A DNA stretch of 64,000 nt from Salvia splendens (taxonomy: Eukaryota > Streptophyta > Magnoliopsida > Lamiales > Lamiaceae), in assembly GCF_004379255.2 (NCBI RefSeq), contig NC_056045.1, positions 12,861,593 through 12,925,592 of the forward strand, read 5' to 3'. Positions 11,182-22,487 of the stretch are shown here, piece after piece. Under the pieces are notes generated by a model. The model had not been told where the DNA came from. It did not search any database and was given only the letters and a program-made list of their open reading frames with translations. A program made the position numbers and the translations under genes. Position 1 is the first letter of the stretch; each line of letters starts with the position of its first letter.

Positions 11182-13297
11182 TGTAACACCCCGAAAAATA
11201 AAGGAGAGAAAAAAAATCAAATCAAATTAATCAAAAATATGATACGGTTTCTCTCATATCTCCACTCCCTAAAATCTCTCCAACAAACCAAATCCCCACA
11301 TAATTTATTATATAACTATCCCTACCCGTTTCCGCCTTTCATAAATCTGAGGAAAAGTAGAGTAGAGAATTTTCAGTCTGAGAAGAGATCCGAGAGGGAT
11401 AGAGAAGCAAATGCAGATTCTTCACTGCATAAGGTAAACCCCAAGGTCTCAAGTTCCATAGTATTGATTTCACAAGTTCCATATGCATTAGTACACCACA
11501 TACCCAACATCTTTTCCCCTCTAAAATTGCCTCAAATTTTTACATCTCATGAAAGTTGAAAACCGACCTAAATCAATGCGAACTGAATTAAAGAATCAGA
11601 CTTTAATCCATAGAATCAAATTAAAAACTCATCTGCGGAGTTAATCGGAGTTGTTTCGGGGGTGGAAACGGAGCTGCCGAAGCTGACGGAGGGGCTGACC
11701 GCCTGACCGGGCGAACAGCGGCGGCGAGGTCCAGTCGCACGCCGGCGAGCTGGGGCGGCTGGAGCAGCGGAAACGGTACGAACGAGAGTCAGCGGCAGCG
11801 GTTGGTCTTCGACAAAGGGGCGTGAGACGGCTCCAAATTCTTGAAATGAGGGAGATGGGTGTCGTTTTGTGTTGTTTCTGTTTGTGAGGGGTAGAAGAAT
11901 GGTGGAGAGTGAGAGAGCGTAAGTTTTAGAGAGTCAAAGAGTGTGAAGATTTGAGAAAAATGGCGAGGGAGAGAGACGAACTTTGCTATATTCCCAATTT
12001 GGGATAGTTGAGAGAGATACAGTGGTGGCGGCTGGGAGTATATTTTAGTTCTCTTACAAGTTTTGGGCTTTAACTAGTTTTGGGCCTTTAGTTAAATAAA
12101 TACGTGTATGGCAGGGAGTATAGCTTTAGCCTTTTTAATTGCTTGGCCTTCTTTTTCTTTTGTTAAGTTTCATTTATGTTTTAAGCCACTTAAATTTCAT
12201 GAGTTGGGCCTCTTAGATTAAATCAATGGTTTGGAGGGTCCTGTTTAATTGCTTTGTAGCTAGCTTGCGTTTAGTAACTTCTGCTTGGCTAATTAAATAA
12301 TCTTGAGTAGGCGTTGGACTGATTGTGCGAGAATATGTATGTTCATCTCCGTAAAAGAACGAGGAATAATTTGAGCACACGCACGTAGGATGCATGCATC
12401 GTTTTAAATTAAGTTATTTTGCAAAGTCTAATTTTAGCATATCATATTATTTTTAAAAAAAGGGTGAACTTTGCACGTCGTTTGTGGTTGAAGCAAAAAG
12501 AGATTGAGGAGTTAAGCATTTGAGGTGGGCTTTATTTTTAAATAAGGGCAATGCCCTAAGTATATTTTTATGTGAAATGTATTGTGTCATGCCGTATTTT
12601 TGTTTTTGAGGATGTGCCTATCTGATCGCCTAGCAGGGAGCGAGTACCTACTAGAAGTTATGAGTTTAATCGAATTCGGGTTTGTCTAGGGAGCGAGTCC
12701 CTATTCAAGCTAGTGTACACAGAGGGGATCGTGCGCTATCTTTCGAGTTGGCCGGTCCAGTGATCGAGAATGTGGCCACGTTCTCGTTTCACATATGAGG
12801 TTCAGATATGGTACGAGGAGAGAGAAAAAAGGGCTGCGCGGCCATACTTTTGAGTGAGAAAATGTTTTGGGTGACTTGGTCTTTTATAAAAGCCCGAGTT
12901 CACTTTTAAATGCTGACACAATATTTTATGAAAATTATTTCGGCATAAGTCCACTGAGTGCATCAAGTACTCAGCCCTGCATTTCTTTAAAAAAATATGC
13001 AGGTTGAGCGTGACGGGCGCGGTGGGTGTTGAGCAAGACCGTTGAAGAAAGTTAAGTGTCTAAAATGTGTCATGTCTTCACACATGGCATATTCCTTCTC
13101 TCAAATGCTTCCGCTAAGTAGTTGTCCTTCTTTTGAGTTAATGTATTGTTGACATACTCTGATTTTATTCGAGCTATTCCCATTTGTTTCGAGCTATGGT
13201 CGAGTTGTGTTGTTTTCCCATTTCTTCCCCGCTTCTTTAATCCTCCCCTAGTCGCGATCAACCGTGTTTTCTATCCTTAGAAAATGCGGGCGTGACA
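11182..13297. mobile_element. Solo LTR of a Ty3/gypsy element, 2.1 kb, nested in Copia-A
   Basis: Begins TGTAACACCCCG and ends CGGGCGTGACA, with a perfect 5 bp duplication CTTTA on both sides (11177-11181 and 13298-13302). The internal CTCAGCCCTGCATTTCTTT...ATATGCAGG motif near 12970 is common in long plant gypsy LTRs, and a GC-rich block lies at 11690-11830. No internal coding domain is present, so it is best read as a solo LTR left by recombination between two LTRs. Lineage (Tekay or Tat) cannot be fixed by eye. Confidence 0.8.
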
Positions 13298-13302
13298 CTT
13301 TA

Positions 13303-15950
13303 AGAAAACATACATTCTTTTTCTAGCAATCTAATGACACAGATGCTTAGAATGTAACTAGATTATCTTAAATCCATCATCCTTAAACTGGGTAGACGAC
13401 CAGTTCCTACATTAGATAACCCTCTCAGTTGTTTATCAACTTTTATAGATGTCATCATCGTAGAGTACCAAGAATACCAAATATAGTACACTTTCAACTT
13501 TCTTGCCCTGTATTACATAACCATTAAGATGTTCCATGCAGATGATTTCCTCAAGACTTCTACTTAAAGAAAACTGTCTTGACAATCATAGTACATACAA
13601 CATAATTTATGTAGGCTACAATAGACAATATACAGATCGACTTAGGCAAAAATGGCAGACGAGAATATATAATTCTCTCTGGGTATAACCCTTTGCCATT
13701 ATTCTAGCCTTTTGAGATCCATGCTTACACTTGCAGGTCCACTAGCTCCCACTGACTGAAATAGTCTATGGGTAGTATCGCAAGTCTTGCAAACATTCTT
13801 GTCTATTTAAGATTGTTATTCAGAATCTATCATCTTATCAAGAATGATTATCTGAATAAGTCATTGCGTCCTTGTAGTTACAGGGATTATGTTCAAGTTG
13901 ATCTAAAACTGAGTCTAAAGACTCTTTTAGACCCATGAACTTATTATGTTCGCAAAGAACGCTCCCACTACGACACGACTCTTACAATCTTAGGTACAAA
14001 CGTTGATTTTCTTAGTGCATAAGTTTCTAATGGTATGACTTCTTGGTTAAGATGGAAAATAGATATTCTCATTATCTTGAGAATTATCATGTTTGTTAGG
14101 CTTGTAGTTCTCCTCATAATCTTCATCAAAGAATCTAGTATTCGTGTAAACAAACACATATCTTACCGTGAAGATTATAGAACCTGTACTTTTTCTATCA
14201 TTTGGGACAACCTTAAAACATACCTCAGTACACAACTCCAATTACTTGAATACCTTTTCCAAAACATGTGTTGGAATGACTCCACACCTTGAGATGTGCT
14301 AGACTAAACTTGGCTCTAGTCCACAACTCGTGTGTTGTAGAAGGTACTGATGTTATGATAGTTTCTTTAAGGTATAGCTCGTTGTTTCCAACGTATATCC
14401 CATCAGTGATAAGGTGTTATTGAGTAAAACTATTCACTTATCGAACTTGTCTTCGAGAGACTTCGATATCTTCTTATATGACTATCCCATTCTTTAGAAG
14501 AATGCTTGGAGTAGTCAACTAGGATTTAACTCCCACTACTGATCTTAACTCATTTGCTCGTCTCCTATGGTGTAAACCATTGAGACTTACTAGTCTTTCT
14601 ATGTTGCATCTCTATAAGTATTCTGAATCCCTTGAACCACCAAAGGATTCTAACTTATAGTGCATCAACCAGACTTACTTGACCTTTAAGCTATTTAACA
14701 AACAAGTTGTTAAAATCTTGATAGTCACTTGAGTTAGGAAAAATTAGTTTGAACAATTACTAAGTACTTTCTTGGCCTTATGATTAAGTACCATAAATAC
14801 TTTATCATTCATTGTTTAAGAAGTTGAACTGTGGTGTTAAACTCAATCTTTTTGCAATTATATTGTTTAGATACTATGATGTATAATTTGTTTTTCTATG
14901 GTACTATGATAGATATTCGATCCACATTTCTCAATAATGCACGCATTATCAAATGACATCGAACATCATTTAATCATTAACAAGCTCAGAAACTGAAACT
15001 GAATTCTTTCCAAACTAAACTGTACCAATAAAACAGTCTTATACATCAAAACAAAATAATAAAGTGAGCATAAAAAATAGCCCCCACTGCAACAACTGCC
15101 CAACTGGATCTAGATCTCTTTTTTAGAAATTGCATTGTTATCTAAGTCATTGTCCTTCTGTAGAAGAGGTCAATCCGACTCACAATGCATCTTCTCTTTT
15201 GCCTTTTCACCTAATTTTTCTTGCCTTTATAGCTTTCATTGATGACAATTCAGCTCTTCCCTCTTTCCATTGCTAGTCTTCTGTTCGATTGAACTAAGAC
15301 ATATGAAAGATGCAGCCTTAATGAATTCGTTAACTATCATGTTATCTTCCTCCAAAAGTAATAAAGTGAATACAATGCTGAAGGTTTCCAACATTTCAGT
15401 AACAACCTTCTTGTACTCACTTCTTGTTACATTTGGCGATGAACTGAGTATAGAAACTATTTGAGTAACTGAATCAGAAGATTCTTCAAAATATTCTAAC
15501 TCTTTTGGATGTTTCAACAGAATCTGGACAATGTCCTCATTGAATATCTCTCTTTCATCAATATAAACCAAGACGTGTCTTACTACTTAAAAGAAAGTAG
15601 TTTGACCTTCTATCTCAAAGAACTTGTCAAGTGCACGCATAAAATGCATTATTAAACTTTCTTTATAGAATTTTGTCAAGGAAATGGAGGACATGAATTG
15701 GTGAGTACAAACTTTAAGTTTTCAGCAATGAGAATCTTATCCATTTAATATTTCCAGTCTACATAATTTTGGCCTTCGAGTTTGATTTCTTTAAGGTTCG
15801 CAGACACTATTAAGAATTTGGCTGAGAAGAAATAAAACTATTTATCACATACTATGCTTAATACATAATCGCAAACAACCACGAAACAATTTATGTATCT
15901 CGCAACCGTGAAAACCAAAATAAGTACGCCTCTAGGGAGGTCATACAAAT
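13303..15950 (-). pseudogene. Remnant of Copia-A gag and integrase coding region
   Basis: Minus-strand fragments near 14240-13980 (LNQEVIPLETYALRKS and similar) match the linker between copia integrase and reverse transcriptase, where families show PLRRSTR-like words. A 111-codon open stretch at 15571-15236 lies where gag is expected; I cannot match it firmly. Stops interrupt everything else. Confidence 0.5.
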
Positions 15951-16153
15951 TCGGATTCCAACAATTTCCTGGTCACAATACCGACGGATAGTCCAGAGAC
16001 CACTAAGGTGGCATGGCCGCCAAATATTGCCTAAGCATTTACCATAAATATTTGCATCTATGAATTTCATTTCTGTTTTGATACTCCTTCTAGGGAAGGT
16101 CGTACGCCACTAACAAAATTCCATAGCTATCTTATAAATATGCTTAAACATAC

Positions 16154-16325
16154 GAACTTGCAATTTCGTAGGATTATGGCTCCGACTAGGGTGGGTCGCG
16201 ATAATATTAGAAACATGCTTCCAGTTTAAACAATTTACCATTAAGAAGTCTAATCTTATGAACTTGCTATTTCGTAGGATTATTACTCCCACTAAGGTGA
16301 GTCGCGATAATATTAGAAACTGCTT
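16154..16325. repeat. Tandem repeat, 106 bp period, in the Copia-A leader/gag region
   Basis: GAACTTGC(A/T)ATTTCGTAGG is at 16154 and again at 16260; each copy continues into TCGCGATAATATTAGAAAC. Confidence 0.85.
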
Positions 16326-16639
16326 CATATATAGACCAATTTATAGAGACCATATACAACGCACTGTTGTAATTATCGCTTAGTCATTTTAAACATGGTT
16401 TTTGCATAATTATCACATAAGTAGATAAGGCAGATAATCCACTTAAAACATATTAACACCAAATAAATAGATAAATCCATTTAATTCATGGTGATTAATC
16501 ACACTGGATAAATATGGAAATTATTTAATGAATCTGGGGAGATTTAATTAAATAATTATTTCCTTATCTAATCCAAAATAGGAATTTCGGATTTGATACG
16601 ATTAATTTGGATAATGGCTATCCAAATTAATTTAGGATT

Positions 16640-17645
16640 TATCTAGATAGAATGGAATCTATCTAAATCCTCTTAGGATTATTCTAGATTTTACATGGAT
16701 AAAATCAAATCCTAATATTCAAGATAAAACTGACCTTGGATTATCATTATCTAAATCTTACCAGGATATTTGAGGATAAAAACAAGTTTCTCCAAATCCA
16801 TAAGACGAAGATAAAATCCAATCATTCTATGATTTAAACAATCTTAGATTATTTAGAATAAGAAACTAGAATTATAATATCTATTAGGATTCAAACTAGA
16901 TAAAATTAATTTTATCAAAATCCAATTAGATTAGGATTATCTTGTATTATCTTTATCCAAATTTATCTAGGATATTTTCTAAATAGAAATAAATCTATTT
17001 ATATCCATAAAATTAGGATAAACTAGAATTAATATTAATTAATTCAACTAGGATTTAACTAGATAGAACTAAATCTATCTTAAATCCAAAAGATAATTAC
17101 AATACTGGATTTATCTAAATCTTCTAAGATATATTCTAGATAGATATAAATCTATCAATATCTATAAGATAGAGATACATTTAATTATCTAAATCTACTA
17201 GGATATTATCTAAATAGAATTAATTCTATAAATATCCACAAGATAAAGATAAACATGGATTTTAATTATCCAAATCTACTAAGATATATTCTAAATAGAT
17301 ATGGATCTATCAATATCTACAAGATATGGATAAACTTAATTAATATTTATCTTAGTCAATCAAGGATTCAACAAGATAGAATAAACTCTATCTTAATCCA
17401 CATGACGTAAATAAATTTAATTACTATCATCCAAATTCATCTATGATTTCTGTAGATATAATTAAATATATCTAAATCCATAAAATGAGGATAAAATCCA
17501 AATATAATTAATTCATTATTTAGTCTATCTAGGATTTATTCACATAGAATTAAATCTATATAAATCCATAAGACAAAGTAAAATTAATTATAATTATCCT
17601 AATTTATCTAGGATTTATCTAGATAGAATTAAATCTATCAAAAAA
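16640..17645. repeat. About 80 bp array of imperfect palindromes in the Copia-A leader
   Basis: Each module centres on a palindrome of the type GATAGAATTAAATCTATC, followed by AATCCATAA-like sequence. Clear centres start at 16645, 16900, 16982, 17062, 17139, 17214, 17295, 17375, 17455, 17543 and 17622, so spacing from 16900 on is 75-88 bp. Bases inside the palindromes vary while the two arms change together (for example GATATAATTAAATATATC), as would be expected if pairing were retained. Confidence 0.75.
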
Positions 17646-17869
17646 TCCATAAAATAAGGATAAATTCAACTAATCCATTATTTAATTAAAAATTAAATTG
17701 TAGATAATCCACTTTGATATATTCAAATATTATTCAAAAACCAATCTTGAATTTATCCAATCCAAAATTAATTCCAAGGATTTAGGGAATCCTAACTAAT
17801 TTTGAATTATCTCCAAAACTAATTCCTAGGGATTAGGATAACCCTAACAAATCTTGGAAACAAGCATAA

Positions 17870-18245
17870 TCGAGTCATGCTCGGCGACACCGCACGAGTT
17901 CCGGAAGCCGCCGTCAGCAGACTCCCACTCGCATCATCGCCGCTGATCGTGGCACGCAACCACCGGCCTCTCGATACTCTACCGAAAGTGCATGCCGGAC
18001 AACGCTTGCATCCCCGGAGTTTGGACTGCCACTGCTGCGTCGTCACTGCAGTTGCCGGCGCTCCTGCGTTATCACCTCCGATCATGGACTGCTGCTGCAG
18101 TTGCTGCCATGTTTCCGGCGCAGCGGCTGCTGCGCCATAGCCTCTTCTCCATTGACCTTCTTTCGAGTCCGGGAACTGCCCACGAAGGGCTCCCACTCGA
18201 ACGGCCGACACGAACAGATTCTCCGACGAAAATTGCACAATAACG
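17870..18245. other. GC-rich island in the Copia-A leader
   Basis: A sharply bounded GC-rich stretch in otherwise very AT-rich leader sequence, open in several frames but matching no protein I recognise. It could be a captured host fragment. Confidence 0.4.
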
Positions 18246-18560
18246 AACAAAAATTCGAATCCGAGCAATATCGAATTGATTCACCATTCGAAAGGTTATC
18301 GGAGAAAATAATACAAATTAATCATTATATTAATCATATACACGCAACAGCATATTAATCCATGCAATCAATACATGGAAATAAAGATTACAAAACAGTA
18401 TTACTATATTCTCGTAACACATTTACGCAAGAATCGCCTTCCAACGCGATTTTTATTCTTCATTATTGTGAAATATGAACAAACACAAACTAAATGAAGA
18501 AATTCATGCATTCAAGCAATCCAAAAACATGAAATTAATCCACATAATCAGAGCCAAAAA

Positions 18561-18575
18561 TTGGCTCTGATACCA
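18561..18575 (-). promoter_or_regulatory. Copia-A primer-binding site
   Basis: Minus strand TGGTATCAGAGCCAA, complementary to the 3' end of initiator methionine tRNA, two bases inside the 5' LTR. Confidence 0.9.
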
Positions 18576-18577
18576 AT

Positions 18578-20040
18578 TGTTGGGGTTTGGTGCCCCTTGC
18601 ACAGCGGAAGTCATGCATACACAAATAAATCAGATCTACAGATCTATTTGACCGATTATGAGATTAATTGATTCACATGTTAAACAATCAATTGCATACA
18701 AGAACACATATAATTCACAAATAAGGAATCAAAACCCTAGTTCATGAATTCCTACGGTTTAGGGTTACTGATCTGATTCTCCAAAGAATCGACGATTGCT
18801 TGCGCCTTCTCCACGTGATGTTCTTCATACTCAACCACGAATCTTCTAATCTGTATCCCGAACTCAGATAATGACCTTTGGGTGGGCAAAGCTTGTCAGA
18901 ATCGAAAAGGACTTGATTAGAAAGAAGACAGAACTCTAGTTCTGTGAAGAACTGATTTTTCCGTCCACTCCCAGAGAGGAGCACGAAATTTTTAATGTTA
19001 ATTAGCGTTAAATCTCCTTTCTAATCTCCTTTTATATAGAGTTGTGATGGGCCAGATTAGGGATCCATGGAGGTTGGACTTGGGCCAAACCTGTTAACTT
19101 TTACTAATTAAATTGAGCCCCAATTTAATACAAGTCCAATAGAATATTATTATCATCCACTATAGTATAATAATATTGACTACCCGCCCAATCCCAAATT
19201 ACGAGTAATCTGGGCTTTACCTCTTTAATTTATTATTTCTCGTGTTTAAGATATAAATATCCATTAATTAATTTAAGCCTGCTATTTGACTTTAATTAAT
19301 TAATATATTTTTCCAAGAGTTGTCTAGTTCAAAATCTTTATTTATTATTCTGGAATAAATTCCAACTGGCCGGGTTTCTGAATAATAAAACCTTTTTCGA
19401 ACACCTCTTGAGGATATTATCAAACTGGACACACCCAGCACACAATTCATTGCAATAACAATATTAGCACCTCTAGACATTGATCACCACTACCCAAGAT
19501 ACTAGGATTCTTGGATTGCAAAAAATCCGCACCATTTGATAAATCAAAACAGTGCATAATCAATATCGTATGCTCAATGTTATGTCAACAATGATTAAGA
19601 AATAACAATCACCGAGACGTCGTCTTTCATTAAATAGCAAGAAAGACTTATCTCAACTGTTAGATCCTTCAGTGCTATACCACACCAGTGTCATTTATTT
19701 CCTAAGGTAAGGAAACATGCGGACTGACACTGCAACCTTTCACGATAGGTAGCCAAAGCCTATCTAGGTTATGAAATTCTATTTCTCTTCTACAAAGGAC
19801 CGACTGCGTCACCTTCTGTGAACGTCGTTCACGACCAGTATACTATGCAGAAGAATTAGACTTATTTGCTTCTTATACATTTAAATGTTTGAGAAACATC
19901 TTATAAATGCATAAGCAAACACCAATGCAATAAAATTAATTCTTCTCGCCTTGGGTTAAAAGTGGATTGTAGAGTTTATTGTATACAAGCAATTCTATCC
20001 GTGCAACTTACTCGAAATATGCTTTTCAGTATACCAATCC
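18578..20040 (-). repeat. Copia-A 5' LTR
   Basis: Near-identical to 8833-10299. Starts TGTTGGGGTTTGG; ends CCAATCC and lacks the terminal TAACA seen in the other copy. Confidence 0.9.
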
Positions 20041-20164
20041 TTCCACCAGTGACCTAGTCTAAGTACAATATCATTGCTCGTGTGAATCGGTGTGTGCGAG
20101 GAAGGGAACCAGGTATCGAAATACTTCCACACAGAAATCTCCGACTGACTCGGAAGAAAGACAT
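20041..20164 (-). mobile_element. LINE-1: continuation on the far side of Copia-A
   Basis: Minus-strand translation reads SEISVWKYFDTWFPSSHTPI and then LRLGHWWK, a typical ORF2 linker between the RT and RNase H domains. The frame leads into the piece ending at 8832. Upstream of it the LINE is 5'-truncated where MITE sequence begins. Confidence 0.75.
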
Positions 20165-20409
20165 GTCATAAATTATGTATTGGATGGTGGGACCTATAAA
20201 TGATAAAAGGGAAAAATAAGTCATTTATGGTTGACATGAGTTTGAATGCATAATAGGTAACATACGAGAGAAGGGGAAAAAATAGTTGAAATTATGTACT
20301 GGATGGTGGGACCCATAAATGATAAAAGATTGTCATAAATAGATATAGACTATTTCTATGGGATGAACGAAAAAAAAATATAACTTATTTCTATGGGACA
20401 GAGGGAGTA
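20165..20409. mobile_element. Right end of the split Stowaway MITE
   Basis: Ends GGGACAGAGGGAG-TA and contains two copies of a GGATGGTGGGACC(T/C)ATAAATGATAAAAG block. Pairs with the left end at 7758. Confidence 0.65.
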
Positions 20410-20582
20410 TTCATTAATCCATCTCTCCCCTTTTCATTTCTCACACACTTTCTTCCTCATTCCTTCTCCTCTCTTTCTCTCTACTTCTCTATACATATCT
20501 TGTAAAATTTATGCATATTTGCCACAATTCAACATGTCGACGTTGCACTTCTATAAACAGATGTCATTGGTTGTGCTATGAA

Positions 20583-20601
20583 TACATTAATTGTTTGTTC
20601 C
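20583..20601. repeat. Target-site duplication of LINE-2, left copy
   Basis: TACATTAATTGTTTGTTCC, identical to 29236-29254. Confidence 0.95.
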
Positions 20602-20859
20602 TTTTTTTTTATCAAACACCTTCACGGTGGAGGGTTCATGGGTCCCTCATCCCTATATTGCAAAACCAAAGAAGTTACATTCGAGGGATTACAAGTAGGT
20701 CGATCCATCTATGTCTAGGGAAACCAACAACATTTACAAAAACCACTAGAACAATAACGCTATAAGAGTAAGAGGGGGACATGCCAGGGATGGCCCGACA
20801 CTATCGTACTCTCCAGCGTTCGGTGAGCTCTTGATTGCTCCTTCATTTCTCGATGCTTT

Positions 20860-21609
20860 TACTACTCGTTGTCTTCATTCCGGACTCGAATGTTGGGGAT
20901 CCCCAACTCGTCCATTCGAAGAATAGCCTTGAGCTTCCTCGGGGCATTGTGGGTAGTCAAACGATTGGGGGAATCCTGTTTAATGCCCATCTTGGCGAGC
21001 AGGTCGGCCACCTTGTTGCCCTCTCGGTGGATGAAGGTGGCTCGGCAAACATGTGTCGGGCCCCAAGTGTTGCCATTAAAAAGTTTGATAGCTTGTTCCG
21101 AGTCCGATTCAATCCAGATGGGTTGATTAAACTCCTTAGCTACCACCAACCCATCGTACAAGGCCAAGAGCTCGGCCTCCAGTGCCGAATGGGCGACGAG
21201 GGGAGTTGCAAAGGCTAGCAGCAACTTCCCATAATCATCCCGAACAACACCCCCCACCTCCCTTGTCCGTTGCTGCCCTATACGCACCATCCGTATTCAG
21301 CTTGATCCACGGCCGATCCTGGGGTTGCCATTTGATCGGCATGACAAACGGTCTCGGGCCCCCTGTCTCAGGTTGGTTCGGGATGCTCATACTAAGCTTC
21401 ACTCCTCTCCACTGTTTTGGCTTGATTTGTCCGTTGGCCATATTGTTGTATAGGAACATTTGGACTTGCCAGACCACGTTGAAAGGTTTAAACTGAACTT
21501 GTTCATGCCGGCTCCTATTTCTCTCTGCCCAGAGGAACCACAGAATGAGATAAGGAATGAGGTGGCAGAGGTATTTCCTGTGTCTTGTTGTTGGATCCGT
21601 AGTGACCAC
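20860..21609 (-). pseudogene. LINE-2 ORF2 RNase H domain
   Basis: Two overlapping frames carry one RNase H fold: WIKLNTDGAY (first aspartate), then HSALEAELLALYDGL (glutamate), IWIESDSEQAI (second aspartate) and FIHREGNKVADLLAKMG (last acidic/histidine region). A frameshift near 21270 splits it. The domain removes RNA from RNA/DNA hybrids during target-primed reverse transcription and is typical of plant L1-type ORF2 C-termini. Confidence 0.85.
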
Positions 21610-21732
21610 GCTGCAATCCTGTCTGGGATGGTGTCGTTTAGTCGGAGGGAGGGGGGCGACCCCTCAAACCACCCGTCGAACTCTCTCCAAACACTCATTG
21701 CTCCCCAGCCTCGGATGAAAAGGTGTTGGAGA

Positions 21733-22057
21733 TAGGGGTGAGCAAAAAAACCGGAAACCGAATATCCGAACCGAACCAAACCGAAATTTTGAAATTCAGT
21801 TCTGTTTTTTCGGTTTTTCAGTTCGGTTCGGTTTTAAAAATAAAAAAATTCGGTTTTTCGGTTCGGTTCGGTTCGGGCGAAGAAAAAAAACCAAAAAACC
21901 GAATTATATATATATTCTATTAATTTAATATAATATATTATATATAATATATATATTCTTTAATATATTCTACTATATAATATATATTATATGTATTATT
22001 AATTTTATATTATATATAAATATTCTATTAGTATATATAAAATAAAATAAAATACAC

Positions 22058-22096
<39 letters not shown>

Positions 22097-22474
22097 TTAA
22101 AAAAAAATTAACTTCATATATTTATATCATATATATGAAGGAGGAAATTACAAATCAACTCCTATAACAAGGAGGAAAGACAAATTACGCCACCCAGGGT
22201 TCGAACTCGAGACCTCCAGGATGGACGCGGTATCCAGCACCCTTTACCGCTAGGCCAAGGGGCTTGGATATATAAATATATATTTATATTATATTTATTT
22301 TTTCAGGTTTTTTGGGTTTTTTTTCGGGTTTTTCGGTTTTTTAAGTTTGGTTTTCGGTTTCGGTTTTTCGATTTTTCGGGTTCGGTTCGGTTTGGATTTT
22401 GAACTAAATTCGGTTTTTCGGTTTTGGTTCGGTTTTGGCAAAAAACCGAACCGAAACCCGAATGCACACTCCTA
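21733..22474. mobile_element. hAT-like MITE, copy 1 (contains a SINE)
   Basis: Flanked by a perfect 8 bp duplication GTTGGAGA (21725-21732 and 22475-22482), the hAT signature. Terminal repeats are TAGGGGTGAGCA and TGCACACTCCTA. Inside, both ends are built from many CGGTTTTTCGGTTCGGTT-like repeats around an AT-rich core. It interrupts the zinc-binding linker of LINE-2 ORF2. Confidence 0.85.
22074..22267 (-). mobile_element. tRNA-derived SINE inside the hAT MITE
   Basis: Flanked by the 16 bp duplication ATATATAAATATATAT (22058-22073 and 22268-22283), which is single-copy in the sister MITE at 25243. On the minus strand it begins AAGCCCCTTGGCCTAGCGG with a box A (TGGCCTAGCGG) and has box B GAGTTCGAACC about 50 bases on, the internal RNA polymerase III promoter of a tRNA. 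About 194 bp. The body after box B is AT-rich. It is not a functional tRNA gene. Confidence 0.85.
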
Positions 22475-22487
22475 GTTGGAGAGACTC

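Larger units (their letters stand above)
8833..20040 (-). mobile_element. Copia-A: Ty1/copia LTR element, 11.2 kb, coding region decayed, inserted in LINE-1
   Basis: Two direct LTRs of about 1.46 kb bound the element. On the minus strand a methionine-tRNA primer site (TGGTATCAGAGCCAA) follows the right-hand LTR, and a polypurine tract (AAGTGGGAGATT) precedes the left-hand one, so the element reads right to left. LTRs differ at only about twenty positions (my count by eye), yet pol and gag are full of stops and frameshifts. A 2.1 kb solo LTR is nested at 11182-13297. The right end lacks the last five LTR bases (TAACA), and no target duplication is visible there. LINE-1 sequence abuts both sides. 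Confidence 0.85.

Noticed and set aside
17819..18268. 149-codon minus-strand ORF
   Set aside because: It sits in the copia leader, overlaps several other open frames of equal quality, and shows no known motif.
22191..22260. Possible tRNA gene
   Set aside because: Boxes A and B are present, but the arms do not close into a tRNA cloverleaf, and flanking duplication shows it is a SINE.
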